NCBI GenBank assembly: GCA_051657715.1
Contig: JBOFLF010000064.1
Span: 310,001-374,000, forward strand
Length of the DNA: 64,000 bases
Direction of reading: 5' to 3'
From: JBOFBH01 sp051657715
GTDB lineage: Bacteria; Actinomycetota; Actinomycetes; Actinomycetales; Angustibacteraceae
In this document: piece after piece, positions 34,455 through 42,728 of the stretch
Layout: every line of letters starts with the position of its first letter
Position numbering within the stretch: the stretch's first letter is position 1
The notes under the pieces: model-generated
The model's database searches: none
What the model saw: the letters and a program-made list of their open reading frames with translations, nothing else
Told to the model about the DNA's origin: nothing
Program-made: the position numbers and the translations under genes

Positions 34455-34558
34455 CTGAAACCCGCTCAGCGGCCGGAGCACTGAGCCCGCTCAGCGGGCC
34501 GGAGCACTGAGCCCGCTCAGCGGGCCGGCGCACTGAGCCCGCTCAGCGGGCCGGCCCC
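34455..34558. repeat. Four tandem 26-bp palindromic repeats between convergent genes
   Basis: Four head-to-tail 26-bp units at 34455, 34481, 34507 and 34533. The core GCCCGC-tca-GCGGGC can fold as a hairpin, and an alternative palindrome CTGAGC-cc-GCTCAG overlaps it. Units 3 and 4 (from 34481 and 34507) are nearly identical, and unit 2 (34455) is slightly degenerate. The stop codon of the minus-strand PLP enzyme (34543-34545) lies inside the last unit, so the array forms the 3' ends of both converging transcripts. Confidence 0.85.
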
Positions 34559-35847
34559 GGCGTTGGGAGGGCCGCGACCAACCGGTCCAGCTCCTCCTCA
34601 ACCGTGTAGTAGTGCACCGAAGCCCGTACCACGTCCCCCAGGCCGCGGCGCGGCAGGTCGAACCGCGAGAATGCGGCCAGCGAGACGCTCGTGTTGATCC
34701 GCTCTGCGGCCAGCGCCCGCTGCACCCGTGCCGATGGCACGCCGTCCACGGTGAACGTGACGATGCCGCACCGGGTGCGCCCCCGGTCGTGCACCCGCAC
34801 CCCGCCGAGGGCACGCAGCTTGTCGCGCAACGACTCCGCGAGCATGCTTACCCGGGTCGCGATCGCGTCGATGCCCCAGGACAGCGCGTACTCGGCGGCG
34901 ACCCCGAGGCCGAGCTTGCCCGCGTAGCTGGTCTCCCAGGCCTCGAAGCGTCGGGCGTCCTGGCGCACCTGGTAGTCCTGGTCCGCCGTCCAGGTCGCCG
35001 CGTGCAGGTCCAGGAACGGCGGGTCCAGACGGTCCAGGAACGACCGTCGCACGTAGAGGAACCCGGTGCCGCGGGGGCCGCGCAGAAACTTGCGGCCGGT
35101 GGCGGACAGCACATCGCACCCGATCCGGTTCACATCGACCGGCAGCTGGCCGACCGACTGGCAGGCGTCCAGGAGGTACGGCACCCCGAGCTCCCGGGTG
35201 ACCGCACCGACCGCCTCCGCGGGATTCACCAGTCCACCGTGGGTGGGCACGTGGGTCATGGCCACCAGCGCGACCGGCCCACCGCCACTGGTCAACCGGC
35301 GGCGCAGGTCGGTCACGTCCAGCTGGCCGGTCTCGTCATCGTCGACCACCTCGACGACCACACCGACGCGGCGAGCCACCTGGAGGAGGGCGATGACGTT
35401 GCTCGCGTACTCGGCGCGCGCGGTGAGGATCCGGTCTCCCGGACGAAGTGACATGCCGTAGAACGCCATGTCCCACGCCCTGGTGGCGTTCTCCACCACG
35501 GCGATCTCGTCCACCTCGCAGCCGATCAACCGAGCGATCGCCTGATAGGTGCCGTCGATTCGGGACCCGACGGCGGCAGCGGCCTCGTATCCCCCGATGG
35601 TCGCCTCCAGCCGCAGGTGCTCGACCATCGCGTCAGTGACCTGACGAGGTGGCAGTGCGGCGCCCGCGTTGTTGAGGTGAGCGACGTGCTCGACTCCTGG
35701 GGTGTCAGCGCGTGCTCGCGCGACATCGACAGGGATGTCGCCATCGACGAGTGGCCTGTTCTCGAGAGACGGCGTGGTGTCACCTCGTGCGGTGGCTTCG
35801 CCAAGCGCGGCAACCTCGCCAGGTGCGGTGGCTGCCGGATCGGTCAT
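34543..35847 (-). CDS. Class V PLP-dependent enzyme, cysteine-desulfurase/epimerase-like
   Basis: A 434-residue fold-type I enzyme. It shows VAHLNNAGAALPPRQV near the N-terminus, TRAWDMAFYGMSL, THVPTHGGLVNP, the PLP aspartate DACQSVGQLPVDV, and the Schiff-base lysine in SATGRKFLRGPRGTGF. The family includes cysteine desulfurases, isopenicillin-N epimerase-like enzymes and EgtE; a catalytic cysteine loop of group I/II desulfurases is not obvious, so the reaction is unknown. The ATG at 35847 overlaps the relA stop (ATGA), so translation is coupled to relA. The frame is open upstream only as antisense-like sequence in relA. The extreme C-terminus and stop lie in the repeat array. Confidence 0.86.
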   Translation of the reverse strand: MTDPAATAPGEVAALGEATARGDTTPSLENRPLVDGDIPVDVARARADTPGVEHVAHLNNAGAALPPRQVTDAMVEHLRLEATIGGYEAAAAVGSRIDGTYQAIARLIGCEVDEIAVVENATRAWDMAFYGMSLRPGDRILTARAEYASNVIALLQVARRVGVVVEVVDDDETGQLDVTDLRRRLTSGGGPVALVAMTHVPTHGGLVNPAEAVGAVTRELGVPYLLDACQSVGQLPVDVNRIGCDVLSATGRKFLRGPRGTGFLYVRRSFLDRLDPPFLDLHAATWTADQDYQVRQDARRFEAWETSYAGKLGLGVAAEYALSWGIDAIATRVSMLAESLRDKLRALGGVRVHDRGRTRCGIVTFTVDGVPSARVQRALAAERINTSVSLAAFSRFDLPRRGLGDVVRASVHYYTVEEELDRLVAALPTPGPAR

Positions 35848-38312
35848 GAGGTCGGCGTTGGGGTCGGCCGGCCGCCGGTGAGCCGGTAGACGTCGAACAC
35901 GCCGTCCACCCGGCGAACCATGCCGAGGACGTGGCCGAGGTGGCTCGGGTCCCCCATCTCGAAGGCGAACCGGGAGATCGCCACCCGGTCTCGCGAGGTC
36001 TGCACGCTGGCCGACAGGATGTTGACGTGGGTGTCGGACAGCACTCGCGTGATGTCCGACAACAACCGGGAGCGATCCAGCGCCTCGACCTGGATCTGCA
36101 CCAGGAACACGGTGGACGACGACGGCGCCCACTCCACCTCGAGCAGCCGATCCGGCTCGGTACTCAGGCTGGCCACGTTTGAACAGTCGCGGCGGTGCAC
36201 CGACACCCCGCTGCCGCGGGTCACGAACCCCACGATCGAGTCCCCCGGTACCGGGGTGCAGCACCGGGCCAGCTTCACCCAGACGTCGTCCACGTCCTTG
36301 ACCACGACCCCCGGGTCCCCGGCCCGGGTGCGCCGGGAGACCCGGGTGGGCGTGGTGGCCTCGGCCAGCTCTTCGCTGGCCCCCTCCTCACCGCCCACCG
36401 ACTGCACCAGCTTGGCCACCACGCTCTGCGCCGACACGTGGCCCTCACCGATCGCCGCGTACAGCCCGTCGATGTCGGGATACCGCAGCTCTGACGCGAT
36501 CGCGATGAGCAGCTCGGGGGACATCAGCCGCTGGATCGGCAGGTGCTGCTTGCGCATCGCCTTGGCGATCTCGTCCTTGCCGTGGTCGATCGCCTCCTCG
36601 CGGCGCTCCTTGCTGAACCACTGCCGGATCTTGTTGCGCGCCCGCGGGCTCTTGACGAAGGTCAACCAGTCCCGGCTGGGCGCGGCCGATGCCGCCTTCG
36701 AGGTGAGCACCTCGACGACGTCGCCGTTCTCCAAGGTGCTCTCCAGCGGCACCAACCGGCCGTTGACCCGGCCGCCGACCGTCCGGTGCCCCACCTCGGT
36801 GTGCACCGCATACGCGAAGTCGACCGGCGTGGAGCCGGCCGGCAGCGCCACCACGTCCCCCTTGGGGGTAAAGACGTAGACCTCGCGAGCGCTGATCTCG
36901 AACCGCAGCGAGTCCAGGAACTCCCCCGGGTCGGAGGTCTCGCGTTGCCAGTCGAGCAGCTGGCGCAGCCACGCCAGGTCGGTGACGTTGCCGGCCGAGG
37001 CACTGGTGCTGGTGGCCAGCTCGACCTCGGCCGCCGGACGCTCCTTGTACTTCCAGTGCGCGGCCACCCCGAACTCGGCTCGCCGGTGCATGGTGAACGT
37101 CCGGATCTGGATCTCGACGGGCTTGCCGCCCGGCCCGATCACCGTGGTGTGCAGCGACTGGTACATGTTGAACTTGGGCATCGCGATGTAGTCCTTGAAC
37201 CGGCCGGGGACCGGGTTCCACCGCGCGTGCAGCGCCCCCAGTGCTGCGTAGCAGTCCCGCACCGACTCCACGAGGACCCGGACCCCCACCAGGTCGTAGA
37301 TGTCCTCGAAGTCGCGACCGCGGACGATCATCTTCTGGTAGATCGAGTAGTAGTGCTTGGGCCGGCCGGTGACGGTCGCCTTGAGCTTGGCCGCGCGCAG
37401 GTCCGCGATCACCTGCTCCCGGACGGTCGCCAGGTATTCCTCCCGGGCCGGCGCCCGCTCGCTGACCAGTCGGACGATCTCGTCGTACACCTTCGGGTAG
37501 AGGGTGGCGAACGACAGATCCTCCAGCTCCCACTTGACGGTGTTCATGCCGAGCCGGTGCGCCAGCGGAGCGTAGATCTCCAGGGTCTCGTGGGCCTTGC
37601 GCTGCGCGGACGCCACCGACACGTACCGCCAGGTGCGCGCGTTGTGCAGCCGGTCGCAGAGCTTGATCACCAGGACCCGGATGTCCCGGGCCATCGCGAC
37701 GACCATCTTGCGGACGGTCTCGGCCTCGGCGGCCTCGCCGTAGGCGACCTTGTCGAGCTTGGTGACGCCGTCCACCAGCATCGCCACCTCGTCGCCGAAA
37801 TCGGCGCGCAAGGCGTCCAAGGTGTAGTCGGTGTCCTCGACCGTGTCGTGCAGCAGGGCCGCCGCCAGTGTGGCCTCGGTCATCCCCAGTTCAGCGAGGA
37901 TCGTGGTGACAGCGAGCGGATGGGTGATGTACGGGTCACCGCTCTTGCGCAGCTGCCCCCGATGGCACCGCTCGGCGACCGCGTATGCCCGCTCGATCAC
38001 CCCGACGTCCGCCTTCGCGTGCGCGGCGCGGACCGCCCGCAACAGCGGCTCCAGGACCGGATTGCCGGCTGGTCGTTGACCACCCAGTCGTTGCAACCGG
38101 GCCCGGACCCGGCTGGACGTGCTGATCGCCGACGGTCGAGTCGACTCCGTCGAGAGGTCCAACTCGTGCGCCGCCGCAGAATCGGTCAGCGTGGCGTCCT
38201 GCGCCGAACCGGAATCGGCCACCTGGTCAGGTGTCACCGGATCGACCTGCGGACGGCCGGCATCGATCACGTCGTCAGTCTGCGAAGCGACAGTGCGGAT
38301 CGGCTCTGCCAT
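35844..38312 (-). CDS. relA: Bifunctional (p)ppGpp synthetase/hydrolase
   Basis: Long RSH protein of the stringent response, 822 residues. In order: an N-terminal HD hydrolase domain (HDTVEDTDYTLDAL; ITHPLAVTTIL), a synthetase domain (KHYYSIYQKMIVRGRDFEDIYDL; VEIQIRTFTMH), TGS (YVFTPKGDVVALPAGSTPVDFAYAVH), a conserved-Cys region (RCCTPVPGDSIVGFVTRGSG) and a C-terminal ACT domain. An intact HD pair predicts both hydrolysis and synthesis. The ATG has GGAGG 4 nt upstream. It follows apt by 60 nt and overlaps the PLP enzyme. Confidence 0.97.
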   Translation of the reverse strand: MAEPIRTVASQTDDVIDAGRPQVDPVTPDQVADSGSAQDATLTDSAAAHELDLSTESTRPSAISTSSRVRARLQRLGGQRPAGNPVLEPLLRAVRAAHAKADVGVIERAYAVAERCHRGQLRKSGDPYITHPLAVTTILAELGMTEATLAAALLHDTVEDTDYTLDALRADFGDEVAMLVDGVTKLDKVAYGEAAEAETVRKMVVAMARDIRVLVIKLCDRLHNARTWRYVSVASAQRKAHETLEIYAPLAHRLGMNTVKWELEDLSFATLYPKVYDEIVRLVSERAPAREEYLATVREQVIADLRAAKLKATVTGRPKHYYSIYQKMIVRGRDFEDIYDLVGVRVLVESVRDCYAALGALHARWNPVPGRFKDYIAMPKFNMYQSLHTTVIGPGGKPVEIQIRTFTMHRRAEFGVAAHWKYKERPAAEVELATSTSASAGNVTDLAWLRQLLDWQRETSDPGEFLDSLRFEISAREVYVFTPKGDVVALPAGSTPVDFAYAVHTEVGHRTVGGRVNGRLVPLESTLENGDVVEVLTSKAASAAPSRDWLTFVKSPRARNKIRQWFSKERREEAIDHGKDEIAKAMRKQHLPIQRLMSPELLIAIASELRYPDIDGLYAAIGEGHVSAQSVVAKLVQSVGGEEGASEELAEATTPTRVSRRTRAGDPGVVVKDVDDVWVKLARCCTPVPGDSIVGFVTRGSGVSVHRRDCSNVASLSTEPDRLLEVEWAPSSSTVFLVQIQVEALDRSRLLSDITRVLSDTHVNILSASVQTSRDRVAISRFAFEMGDPSHLGHVLGMVRRVDGVFDVYRLTGGRPTPTPTS

Positions 38313-38372
38313 CGGCCCTCCCTCGCCCAGGACGAACCCGGGAAAGGTCCAGTCTACGGACGTCGCTCGCTC

Positions 38373-38948
38373 TTAGACCGACAGCACGCTGTGCACCGCG
38401 CGCCCGACCAGCTGGTCGCGACCACCCAGGAACGGGAGCTCGATCAGCACGGCCAGCTCGACGACCTGCGCACCGGTCCGCTCGATCAGCTCGACCGCGG
38501 TCCGTGCGGTACCGCCGGTGGCCAACACGTCATCGACGACCAGGACCCGTTGCCCGCTGGTCGCGGCGTCCTGGTGGACCTCGATGGCGGCGGTGCCGTA
38601 CTCGAGCTGGTAGTCACCTCGATGGGTGGGGCCGGGCAGCTTGCCAGCCTTGCGCACCGGGACGAATCCTGCGCCTAGGGCCACGGCCAGCGGAGCTGCG
38701 AGAACGAACCCTCGAGACTCGATGCCAGCCACAACATCGATTCGACCGAGCCCGTCGGCCTGACCGGCGTAACGATCAACGAGACCAGCGATCACCCGGC
38801 GGAACGCCGGACCGTCCGCCAACAACGGCGTGATGTCCTTGAAGACCACACCCGGTTGGGGAAAGTCGGGAACGTCGCGGACGCGATCGGCTACCAGCCC
38901 CGACAGCGCATCGCCGTGATCGCGAACGCCATCGGCCTCGTCGCTCAC
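38373..38948 (-). CDS. apt: Adenine phosphoribosyltransferase
   Basis: Salvages adenine with PRPP to AMP. The 191-residue protein has the type I PRTase signature RVLVVDDVLATGGTA, the adenine-site residues GIESRGFVLAAPLA, and the flexible loop VRKAGKLPGPTH. The GTG start overlaps the secF stop (GTGA), and relA follows after 60 nt. The secDF-apt-relA order is standard in actinobacteria. Confidence 0.96.
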   Translation of the reverse strand: MSDEADGVRDHGDALSGLVADRVRDVPDFPQPGVVFKDITPLLADGPAFRRVIAGLVDRYAGQADGLGRIDVVAGIESRGFVLAAPLAVALGAGFVPVRKAGKLPGPTHRGDYQLEYGTAAIEVHQDAATSGQRVLVVDDVLATGGTARTAVELIERTGAQVVELAVLIELPFLGGRDQLVGRAVHSVLSV

Positions 38949-40165
38949 CGCTTGCGCCGGGTGTTCTTCCGGCGAGGTTGGAGTCGCTGCCCCGCGGCGC
39001 GGACCGTGGCGACGCCATCGCCACCACGCAGATCTTGACCTGGGCGGTCGCTGAGGTCGGCACTCGAGCTGCCGCTCTGGTTGCCCGTACCGTGACCCGA
39101 ACGATCGAGCACCGCTGTCGCAGTCGTCCCAGTACTCGGTGCCGGCACCGGTCCGCGCCCGGCCCGGCCCGGGGACACCATCGGGCCAGGGGCTTCGGCA
39201 CGCTTACCCATCACCCGCTTGTGCAGCAGTCGCATCTGCGGCTCACGCTCACGCAAGCCGGCTAGCAGCGGGGTGGCGATGAAGATCGAGGAGTAGGCGC
39301 CGGTGGCGATCCCGACGAACAGCGACAGCGACAAGTCCCGCAGGGTGCCGGCACCGAGCAGGAACGCACCGATAAACAAGATGGCCGCCACCGGCAGCAG
39401 GGCCACCACGGACGTGTTGATCGATCGCACCACGGTCTGGTTGACGGCGAGGTTCGCGGCCTCGGAGTACGTCTGCCTGGTCTGGGTGGTGATCCGGTCG
39501 GTGTTCTCCCGCACCTTGTCGAAGACCACCACGGTGTCGTAGAGCGAGTACCCCAGGATGGTGAGGAACCCGATCACCGAGGCCGGGGTCACCTCGAAGC
39601 CGACCAGGGCGTAGATGCCGACGGTGATGACCAGGTCGTGCACCAGCGCGACGATCGCCGCCAACGCCATCTTCCAGGTACGGAAGTACACCGAGATGAA
39701 CACCGAGACCAGCACGAGGAAGACGATCAGGCCCCACAGCGCGCTGCGGGACACCGACGCGCCCCACGACGGCCCAACCGTGGAGACCGTGATGTTGCTC
39801 TCCGGGACGTCGTATGCCCGGGCGAGCGCCTCCTGTACCCGGGCGACCTGCTGGGTCGCCGACTCGGAGATCTGCACCCGTACCGAGGTGCCACCGACCT
39901 GGGTGACCCGAGCCTCGGCCTGGGGCAGAACGCTCCCGACGGCCTCCACACCCGGCAGGTCGCTAGTGCTCGCCGGGTTACTGACACGGAACTCCGACCC
40001 CCCGGTGAAGTCCAGCCCGAGAGACAACCCGCGCAACCCGAGAGCGACGATCGACAGCAGCAGCAGCACCGCGGAGATCGCGTACCAGGTACGTCGGCGG
40101 CGGACGATCTGCAGCGACCGCTCCCCGGAGTAGAGCTGGTTGCCGAACCGGGCGAAGCTGACCAT
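38945..40165 (-). CDS. secF: Sec translocase accessory subunit SecF
   Basis: Inner-membrane partner of SecD that uses the proton gradient to assist late protein export. The 406 residues have the SecF start FARFGNQLYSGERSLQIVRRR, first helix YAISAVLLLLSIVALGLRGL, periplasmic domain with GLDFTGGSEFRV, and the RND-type core (LGYSLYDTVVVFDKVRENT; IATGAYSSIFIATPLLAGL). A disordered basic tail ends the protein. Its start overlaps the secD stop by 1 nt (TGATG type). Confidence 0.96.
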   Translation of the reverse strand: MVSFARFGNQLYSGERSLQIVRRRRTWYAISAVLLLLSIVALGLRGLSLGLDFTGGSEFRVSNPASTSDLPGVEAVGSVLPQAEARVTQVGGTSVRVQISESATQQVARVQEALARAYDVPESNITVSTVGPSWGASVSRSALWGLIVFLVLVSVFISVYFRTWKMALAAIVALVHDLVITVGIYALVGFEVTPASVIGFLTILGYSLYDTVVVFDKVRENTDRITTQTRQTYSEAANLAVNQTVVRSINTSVVALLPVAAILFIGAFLLGAGTLRDLSLSLFVGIATGAYSSIFIATPLLAGLREREPQMRLLHKRVMGKRAEAPGPMVSPGRAGRGPVPAPSTGTTATAVLDRSGHGTGNQSGSSSADLSDRPGQDLRGGDGVATVRAAGQRLQPRRKNTRRKR

Positions 40166-42087
40166 CAGGCGTCCCGTGGGGTCGGAGAGCTGGCGGCGGC
40201 CGCTGCCGCTCGTCGAGAGGCGATCGTGCTCGCGGCGTCACCCAACCGAGCCTTCACCCCGAGGTTCAGCCCGCGACCGAGCCGCTCCGGGTCGAGGCCG
40301 GACAGCCGGTGCCCCTGGGCGAAGAAGTTGACCCGGGCCACCAGGGTGAGCAGCGGATGGGTGAACAGCACCACGACCAGCACGTCGATGATCGTGGCCA
40401 GGCCCAGCATGTACGCGAAGCCCCGCACGCTGCCGTCCGCGAGCAGGTACAGCACGGCCGCGGCCAGGAAGTTGATCGCGTCCGCCGCCATGATGGTGCG
40501 GAACGCTCGCTTCCACCCCAGCTCGACCGCCGAGCGCAGGCTGCGCCCCTCACGGACCTCGTCCCGGACCCGTTCGAAGTACACGATGAACGAGTCCGCG
40601 GTCACACCGATGGACACGATGAGCCCGGTGATCCCGGCCAGGGTCAGCCGCAGGTCGTTGGTGTTGCTGAGGATGATCACGGTGGTGTACGTGATCGCCG
40701 CGCCGACCACCAGCGAGGCCACGGTCACCAACCCGAGCGCCCGGTACTGCAGCAGCGAGTACAGCACCACCAGGATCATCCCGATGCCGCCGGCGAGCAG
40801 ACCACGCTGCAGCTGCTCCGCGCCAAGCAGCGGGCTGATCTCCTCCGACGTCTCGGTGCGGAACGACAGCGGCAGGCCGCCGTAGCGCACCTGGTTGGCC
40901 AGCTCCTGGGAGCTGGCCTGGGTGAAGCTGCCGGTGATCGAGGCGCTGCCAGCGGTTATCGGTTCGTCCGCGCTGGGCGCCGAGATCACCAGGCCGTCCA
41001 GCACGATGCCGAACCGGTTGCGCGGCTCGGGCAGCTGCCAGATCCGGGTGGTGACGTCGCTGAAGGCCTTTCCACCCTTGTCGTCCAGGTCGAGCCGCAC
41101 CTCCCAGGTCGTCGAGCTGCCGCCGGTCTGAGTCGGTTGCAAGCCGGCGGACGCGTCCTCGATGTCCGTCCCGGACACCTCGGCCGGGCCCAGGATGTAC
41201 TTCTCGGTGCGGTCCTGCGAGCAGGTCACCAGCGGTTTCGCCGGGTCGTCCGCGCTGCCCTGGATCTTGCTCGTGTCCGCGCAGTCCAGCTGCTCGAACT
41301 GACGCTGCAAGGACGGCGTGATCTGGGCGAGGTCGCTGGCGTCGGTGGGCTTGGCCCCCGACGTCGGGCTGGGCGCGGGACTCGCGGTTCCTGGTGGCGA
41401 CGTGGGGGACGCGGACCCGGTCGGCGAAGACCCACGAGTACTGCTGGTTGTCGCCGATGTCGCGTCCCGCTCCAGCGCGAACGGAACCGCTGCCTGATCC
41501 TGGGTGCTGCTCGCCCGTTGCCTCGGTGACTGGGTGCTGTCCGGGGTCGACGACCTGCCGCTCCGAGCGGTCGGGCTCGTCGCCGAACCCGAAGGCTGAG
41601 CTGCTGACCTTGAAGGTGTCGCTGAACCCGAGGGTTTTCCGGATCCGCTCGGCGTCGCCGTGGCCGTCGGAGGCACGATCTGCACGGGTTCTCTGACCAG
41701 TACCACCCGGAACCGCATCTGCGAGGAGCGGGTGATCAGGTCCCGTTGGCGGTCGGTCAGCCGGCCCGGAACGGCCACGACGATGTTCCGGCCGCTCTCC
41801 GTGGTGATCTCGGCCTCGGCCACCCCGCTGCCGTTCACCCGCGCTTCGATGATGTCCCGGGATTGGGTGAGCGCCTCCTGGGTCAACTGCTGACCGCCCT
41901 CGGTGACCACCGGGGTGAGCACCACCCGTGTGCCGCCCGCGAGGTCCAGGCCCAGGCGTGGCGTGGCCTGAGCACCGTCGGCCCACTGCGCCTGCCCGAA
42001 CGCCCAGGCGAACAGCCCCAGGACGACTACTGCGAGCAACCCCAGAGCGCGGCCTGGGCGGGAACTGCGTCTGCTTGGCCGAGCCAC
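40165..42087 (-). CDS. secD: Sec translocase accessory subunit SecD with low-complexity insertion
   Basis: Six-helix RND-like protein working with SecF. N-terminal helix ALGLLAVVVLGLFAWAFGQA, then GLDLAGGTRVVL, and the conserved core (PLLGAEQLQRGLLAGGIGMI; TLAGITGLIVSIGVTADSFI; DAINFLAAAVLYLLADGSVRGFAYMLGLATIIDVLVV). The first periplasmic domain carries an insertion of roughly 105 Ser/Thr/Pro-rich residues (about 142-249). GTG at 42087 begins 10 nt after the yajC stop; the longer frame to 42210 overlaps yajC and is rejected. Total 640 residues. Confidence 0.94.
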   Translation of the reverse strand: MARPSRRSSRPGRALGLLAVVVLGLFAWAFGQAQWADGAQATPRLGLDLAGGTRVVLTPVVTEGGQQLTQEALTQSRDIIEARVNGSGVAEAEITTESGRNIVVAVPGRLTDRQRDLITRSSQMRFRVVLVREPVQIVPPTATATPSGSGKPSGSATPSRSAAQPSGSATSPTARSGRSSTPDSTQSPRQRASSTQDQAAVPFALERDATSATTSSTRGSSPTGSASPTSPPGTASPAPSPTSGAKPTDASDLAQITPSLQRQFEQLDCADTSKIQGSADDPAKPLVTCSQDRTEKYILGPAEVSGTDIEDASAGLQPTQTGGSSTTWEVRLDLDDKGGKAFSDVTTRIWQLPEPRNRFGIVLDGLVISAPSADEPITAGSASITGSFTQASSQELANQVRYGGLPLSFRTETSEEISPLLGAEQLQRGLLAGGIGMILVVLYSLLQYRALGLVTVASLVVGAAITYTTVIILSNTNDLRLTLAGITGLIVSIGVTADSFIVYFERVRDEVREGRSLRSAVELGWKRAFRTIMAADAINFLAAAVLYLLADGSVRGFAYMLGLATIIDVLVVVLFTHPLLTLVARVNFFAQGHRLSGLDPERLGRGLNLGVKARLGDAASTIASRRAAAAAASSPTPRDA

Positions 42088-42097
42088 GTCTAGTCGC

Positions 42098-42514
42098 TCA
42101 CTTCTCGGTCGTCGGGTCAGCGTCGGGCACGGGCGTCTCGTCGGGTGCGGCGGTTTCACCTGGTCGTGCGTTCGCACCTCGGGCCGGAAGCTTGTGAAGG
42201 GCCTCGTCATCGGCCGTCTCGTCGTTCACTGCCGGGTCCTTCTCAGCCGGGTGGTCCGAGCCGTCACCTGGGCCGGCAACCAGCTCAGCGATCGCGCGTC
42301 GGTCCCAGCGCACCGTCTGCCCGGGAGCGGTCTCCAGCACCGCGACCCGGTCACCCAGGTCGACGATCCGGGCGTACAGACCGCTGGTGGTGAGAACCTC
42401 CTGACCGGGAGCGAGCCGGCCCTGCAGCTCGGCGAAGGCCCGCTGTCGCTTGCGCTGGCCGTTGAACAGGAATAGCAAGAGCAGCGCGGGTAGGGCGAAC
42501 ACCAGCAAGTCCAC
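42098..42514 (-). CDS. yajC: Preprotein translocase subunit YajC
   Basis: Small single-pass partner of SecDF. Helix VDLLVFALPALLLLFLFNGQRKRQ then the YajC beta domain LAPGQEVLTTSGLYARIVDLGD, followed by a long acidic/Pro-rich tail not found in short homologues. The start is uncertain: GTG at 42514 has an AAAGGA upstream; GTG at 42535 or ATG at 42571 would add 7 or 19 residues. It is 214 nt downstream of ruvB on the same strand and 10 nt upstream of secD. Confidence 0.88.
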   Translation of the reverse strand: MDLLVFALPALLLLFLFNGQRKRQRAFAELQGRLAPGQEVLTTSGLYARIVDLGDRVAVLETAPGQTVRWDRRAIAELVAGPGDGSDHPAEKDPAVNDETADDEALHKLPARGANARPGETAAPDETPVPDADPTTEK

Positions 42515-42728
42515 GACGGTCAGCGTTCCTTTCACCGGCGAGACGCCGGATGACAGCGATCGGGAGAACATGGCCCTGGGATTACCGCCTGGACCACACC
42601 GCGGCGACACCATCGACATCAGTCGCCCACCACGGTGAGTCTAGGCGAGGTGACGCATGGCCCCGTAGGGGGACGAACGCCAGCGCACTCAGGTTCCCAC
42701 CCAGCAGGCCGCAGGTAGGACCGCGAGG

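Noticed and set aside
34430..34558. CRISPR-like repeat array
   Set aside because: The 26-bp units are contiguous without spacers and are palindromic; there are no cas genes.
35848..36264. N-terminal extension of the PLP enzyme
   Set aside because: The frame continues into relA as an out-of-frame shadow; the ATG overlapping the relA stop is the natural start.
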